This document shows, piece by piece, positions 62,625-64,000 of a DNA stretch of 64,000 bases (position 1 is the first letter of the stretch; each line of letters begins with the position of its first letter). Position numbers and translations under genes: made by a program. The notes under the pieces were generated by a model, which saw only the letters and a list, made by a program, of their open reading frames with translations, ran no database searches and was not told the origin of the DNA. The DNA is taken from positions 42,086 through 106,085 of the forward strand of contig NZ_CP159254.1 in the NCBI RefSeq assembly GCF_040438645.1. The letters are read 5' to 3'. This DNA comes from Mesorhizobium sp. WSM2240. GTDB taxonomy: Bacteria > Pseudomonadota > Alphaproteobacteria > Rhizobiales > Rhizobiaceae.

Positions 62625-62852
62625 CCCACACCACAGACAACAGGCTGCCTCATTGTGCTGGCGTCGTGCTGGCCGGCGTCCGCATACTCGGCGCCGTCTC
62701 CGTCCGTTGGGTGATTTGACGGACAAGCTACGATAGCCCCTCTCCCATGCAACCGCTGTCGCGGTCCTCCACTCCGTTTCGGCCCTACAGGTGCATGTGC
62801 TCGCTTCGGCTATCTCCGTTCTTTGCCGTCAACCAACGGAATGGAGACGGCC

Positions 62853-63737
62853 ATGCAGAGCATCAAGGACACCTACCAACGCATCACCGATACGATCGTC
62901 GAGCAGCTTGAAGCCGGCACCAAGCCCTGGATCCGCCCTTGGCGCGGCAGCGTCCGCCACTCCCTCATCCCGCGCCGCGCGACCGGCGAAGCCTATCGCG
63001 GCATCAATGTCCTGATGCTGTGGGTGTCCAGCCAGATGTTCGGTTACGAGGAAAACACCTGGATGACCTATCGACAGGCGCAGGATCTTGGCGGGCAAGT
63101 CCGGAAGGGCGAAAAAGGAACGCTCGTCGTCAAGTACGGCACGTTCACGCCGAAGGAGCGCGAAGGCGACGAGGATCGCTCGATCCCCTACCTCAAGGGA
63201 TACACCGTCTTCAATGTCGAGCAGATCGAGAACCTGCCTGACCGGTTTTTCAGCCCGGCCGAGGAGCTTCCGAGCGTTCCTGTTCCGCACTTGGAAACCG
63301 TCGAGGTTTTCGTGAGAAAAACCAACGCGAAGGTCAGCTACAGCGGCACGAAAGCCTGCTATCGGCCGAGCAGCGATGACATCCTCATGCCGGGCCGTGA
63401 CCGGTTTGATAGCGAGGTTCACCTATATTCGACCCTGCTGCATGAGCTCTCGCACTGGTCCGGCGCAAAGCATCGCCTGGACCGTGATCTCAGTGGCCGA
63501 TTCGGAACGGAGAGCTACGCCGTGGAAGAGCTCGTCGCTGAACTCGCGGCATCATTCCTTTGCGCCGATCTCGGCGTGGCTCATGATCCGTGCGATAACA
63601 CCGCCGCCTACCTGGCAAGTTGGCTTGCCGTCCTGAAAAACGACAGGCGCGCTATCATCACCGCCGCCGCCAAGGCGCAGGCCGCGGCCGACTATCTGAC
63701 TTCGCTTCAGCCAAGGTCCGGACTGGAGGCTGCGTAA
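62853..63737 (+). CDS. ardC: ArdC-family antirestriction protein
   Basis: A 294-residue protein. The N-terminal ArdC single-stranded-DNA-binding domain (residues 5-120: LEAGTKPWIRPWRGSVRH, GINVLMLWVSSQMFGYEENT) is followed by a zincin domain with HELSHW (His197, Glu198, His201) and a downstream Glu in YAVEELVAELAASF. ArdC coats the incoming strand and blocks restriction. ATG 62853 is chosen for GGAGACGG 6 bases ahead; ATG 62841 is possible. It follows the Fic gene by 228 bp of non-coding DNA. Confidence 0.87.
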   Translation: MQSIKDTYQRITDTIVEQLEAGTKPWIRPWRGSVRHSLIPRRATGEAYRGINVLMLWVSSQMFGYEENTWMTYRQAQDLGGQVRKGEKGTLVVKYGTFTPKEREGDEDRSIPYLKGYTVFNVEQIENLPDRFFSPAEELPSVPVPHLETVEVFVRKTNAKVSYSGTKACYRPSSDDILMPGRDRFDSEVHLYSTLLHELSHWSGAKHRLDRDLSGRFGTESYAVEELVAELAASFLCADLGVAHDPCDNTAAYLASWLAVLKNDRRAIITAAAKAQAAADYLTSLQPRSGLEAA

Positions 63738-63813
63738 GGAGAAGCGGTTTCCGACGGATTGTAGGAGTCGGGCTTGCCCCGACTCCGTCATAGTTTCACG
63801 TGACTGTCTATAT

Positions 63814-63885
63814 GGTTGTCCGCGGACAACCACTGCTCGCGTCGAGGTGTTCTCCTGCATTCGCAGGGAGTTGTCCGCGGACAAC
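63814..63885. promoter_or_regulatory. two parS-like 16-bp palindromes
   Basis: GTTGTCCGCGGACAAC occurs at 63815-63830 (extended to an 18-bp palindrome 63814-63831) and again at 63870-63885, 55 bp apart on centre. It fits the repABC centromere pattern GTTnnCnGCnGnnAAC at every fixed position. It could bind the ParB-domain protein at 56131 or a RepB encoded outside. An operator for an autoregulated downstream gene is the alternative. Confidence 0.72.
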
Positions 63886-63947
63886 CAACCTCGAAACGGC
63901 GTCAGGGTTAAGCGTTTGTAAATTCGTAACGAATCGGGTCTTATTGT

Positions 63948-63988
63948 AACTGCGCAGTTTACCGCGTCTTAGCTTTAATTGCGCAGTT
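63948..63988. repeat. paired near-palindromic sites at the window end
   Basis: AACTGCGCAGTT (63948-63959, perfect 12-bp palindrome) and AATTGCGCAGTT (63977-63988) lie 29 bp apart. They probably act as tandem operators for a gene beyond the window. Confidence 0.55.
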
Positions 63989-64000
63989 CGAGGGTCCAGG

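Noticed and set aside
63814..63885. The palindromes as LexA or phage operator sites
   Set aside because: They match the repABC parS pattern at every fixed base and not the alphaproteobacterial LexA box GTTC-N7-GTTC.
1..64000. CRISPR arrays, rRNA and tRNA genes
   Set aside because: No regularly spaced repeats and no tRNA- or rRNA-like sequence was seen on either strand.

Overview
The window looks like DNA from an alphaproteobacterium of the order Hyphomicrobiales (Rhizobiales), most like the Mesorhizobium/Phyllobacteriaceae group. The signs are a RepC-type initiator, two 16-bp palindromes that fit the repABC parS pattern, a rhizobial-type relaxase with a T-DNA-border-like nick site, uniformly high GC, and many short ATGA/GTGA gene overlaps. 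No rRNA, tRNA or CRISPR array was seen. Much of the window reads as an accessory or mobile replicon (plasmid, ICE or symbiosis-island-like), with a plasmid backbone in two blocks and cargo around and between them.

Layout. 1-212: the end of a Tn3-family transposon (transposase C-terminus and 38-bp terminal repeat). 334-9580: a frameshifted AraC regulator, then a compact co-directional operon encoding a DUF3604 PHP-like protein, an exported protein, three HupE/UreJ-type membrane proteins, a membrane-anchored parvulin-type isomerase, a DUF2092 protein, a small exported protein and a DUF900 lipoprotein hydrolase. 9590-16570: a decayed stretch (remnants of a tyrosine recombinase, a DUF2950 protein, PhnD and an AddB-like nuclease) interrupted by intact genes for an MscS channel, a diacylglycerol-kinase-like protein and an inositol-monophosphatase-like protein.

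16714-23764: mobilisation block. It has an XRE regulator, a membrane-anchored protein, a ribbon-helix-helix protein plus ParA ATPase resembling VirC2/VirC1, a predicted oriT whose nick site matches the T-DNA border core, MobC, a VirD2-like relaxase and two small cysteine-rich proteins.

24117-55640: cargo. It holds an exported hydratase, a hydrolase-adenylate cyclase fusion, an IS1111-type insertion sequence, a catabolic/ABC-transport cluster (TauE, dehydrogenase, RraA, FAH hydrolase, Tat-exported binding protein, ATPase, permease, GntR), an msrB remnant, an epoxide hydrolase, a small tyrosine recombinase, a complete kdp potassium operon with a broken PTS-IIA gene inside it, a Trk/Ktr pair facing it, a winged-helix/TPR regulator, an ankyrin-cytochrome c fusion between two copies of a cupin gene end, and two unassigned cytosolic proteins.

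56131-64000: maintenance and transfer-support block. It has a large ParB-domain protein behind a hairpin-rich leader, RepC, a thermonuclease, DUF736, a VbhA-like antitoxin with a Fic enzyme, ArdC, and paired parS-like palindromes.

How the parts fit: the two backbone blocks probably belong to one element, with the 32-kb cargo lying between them. The relaxase, MobC and VirC1/C2-like proteins would process DNA at the predicted oriT. ParB, RepC and the parS-like sites would maintain the element, and ArdC would protect it on entry. The cargo mainly adds potassium homeostasis, osmotic protection and uptake/catabolism of an unknown small organic acid. The most interesting points are the border-like oriT with VirC-like partners, the VbhA-like antitoxin whose inhibitory glutamate is a glutamine, and the HupE/DUF3604/DUF2092 operon, whose joint function is unknown.
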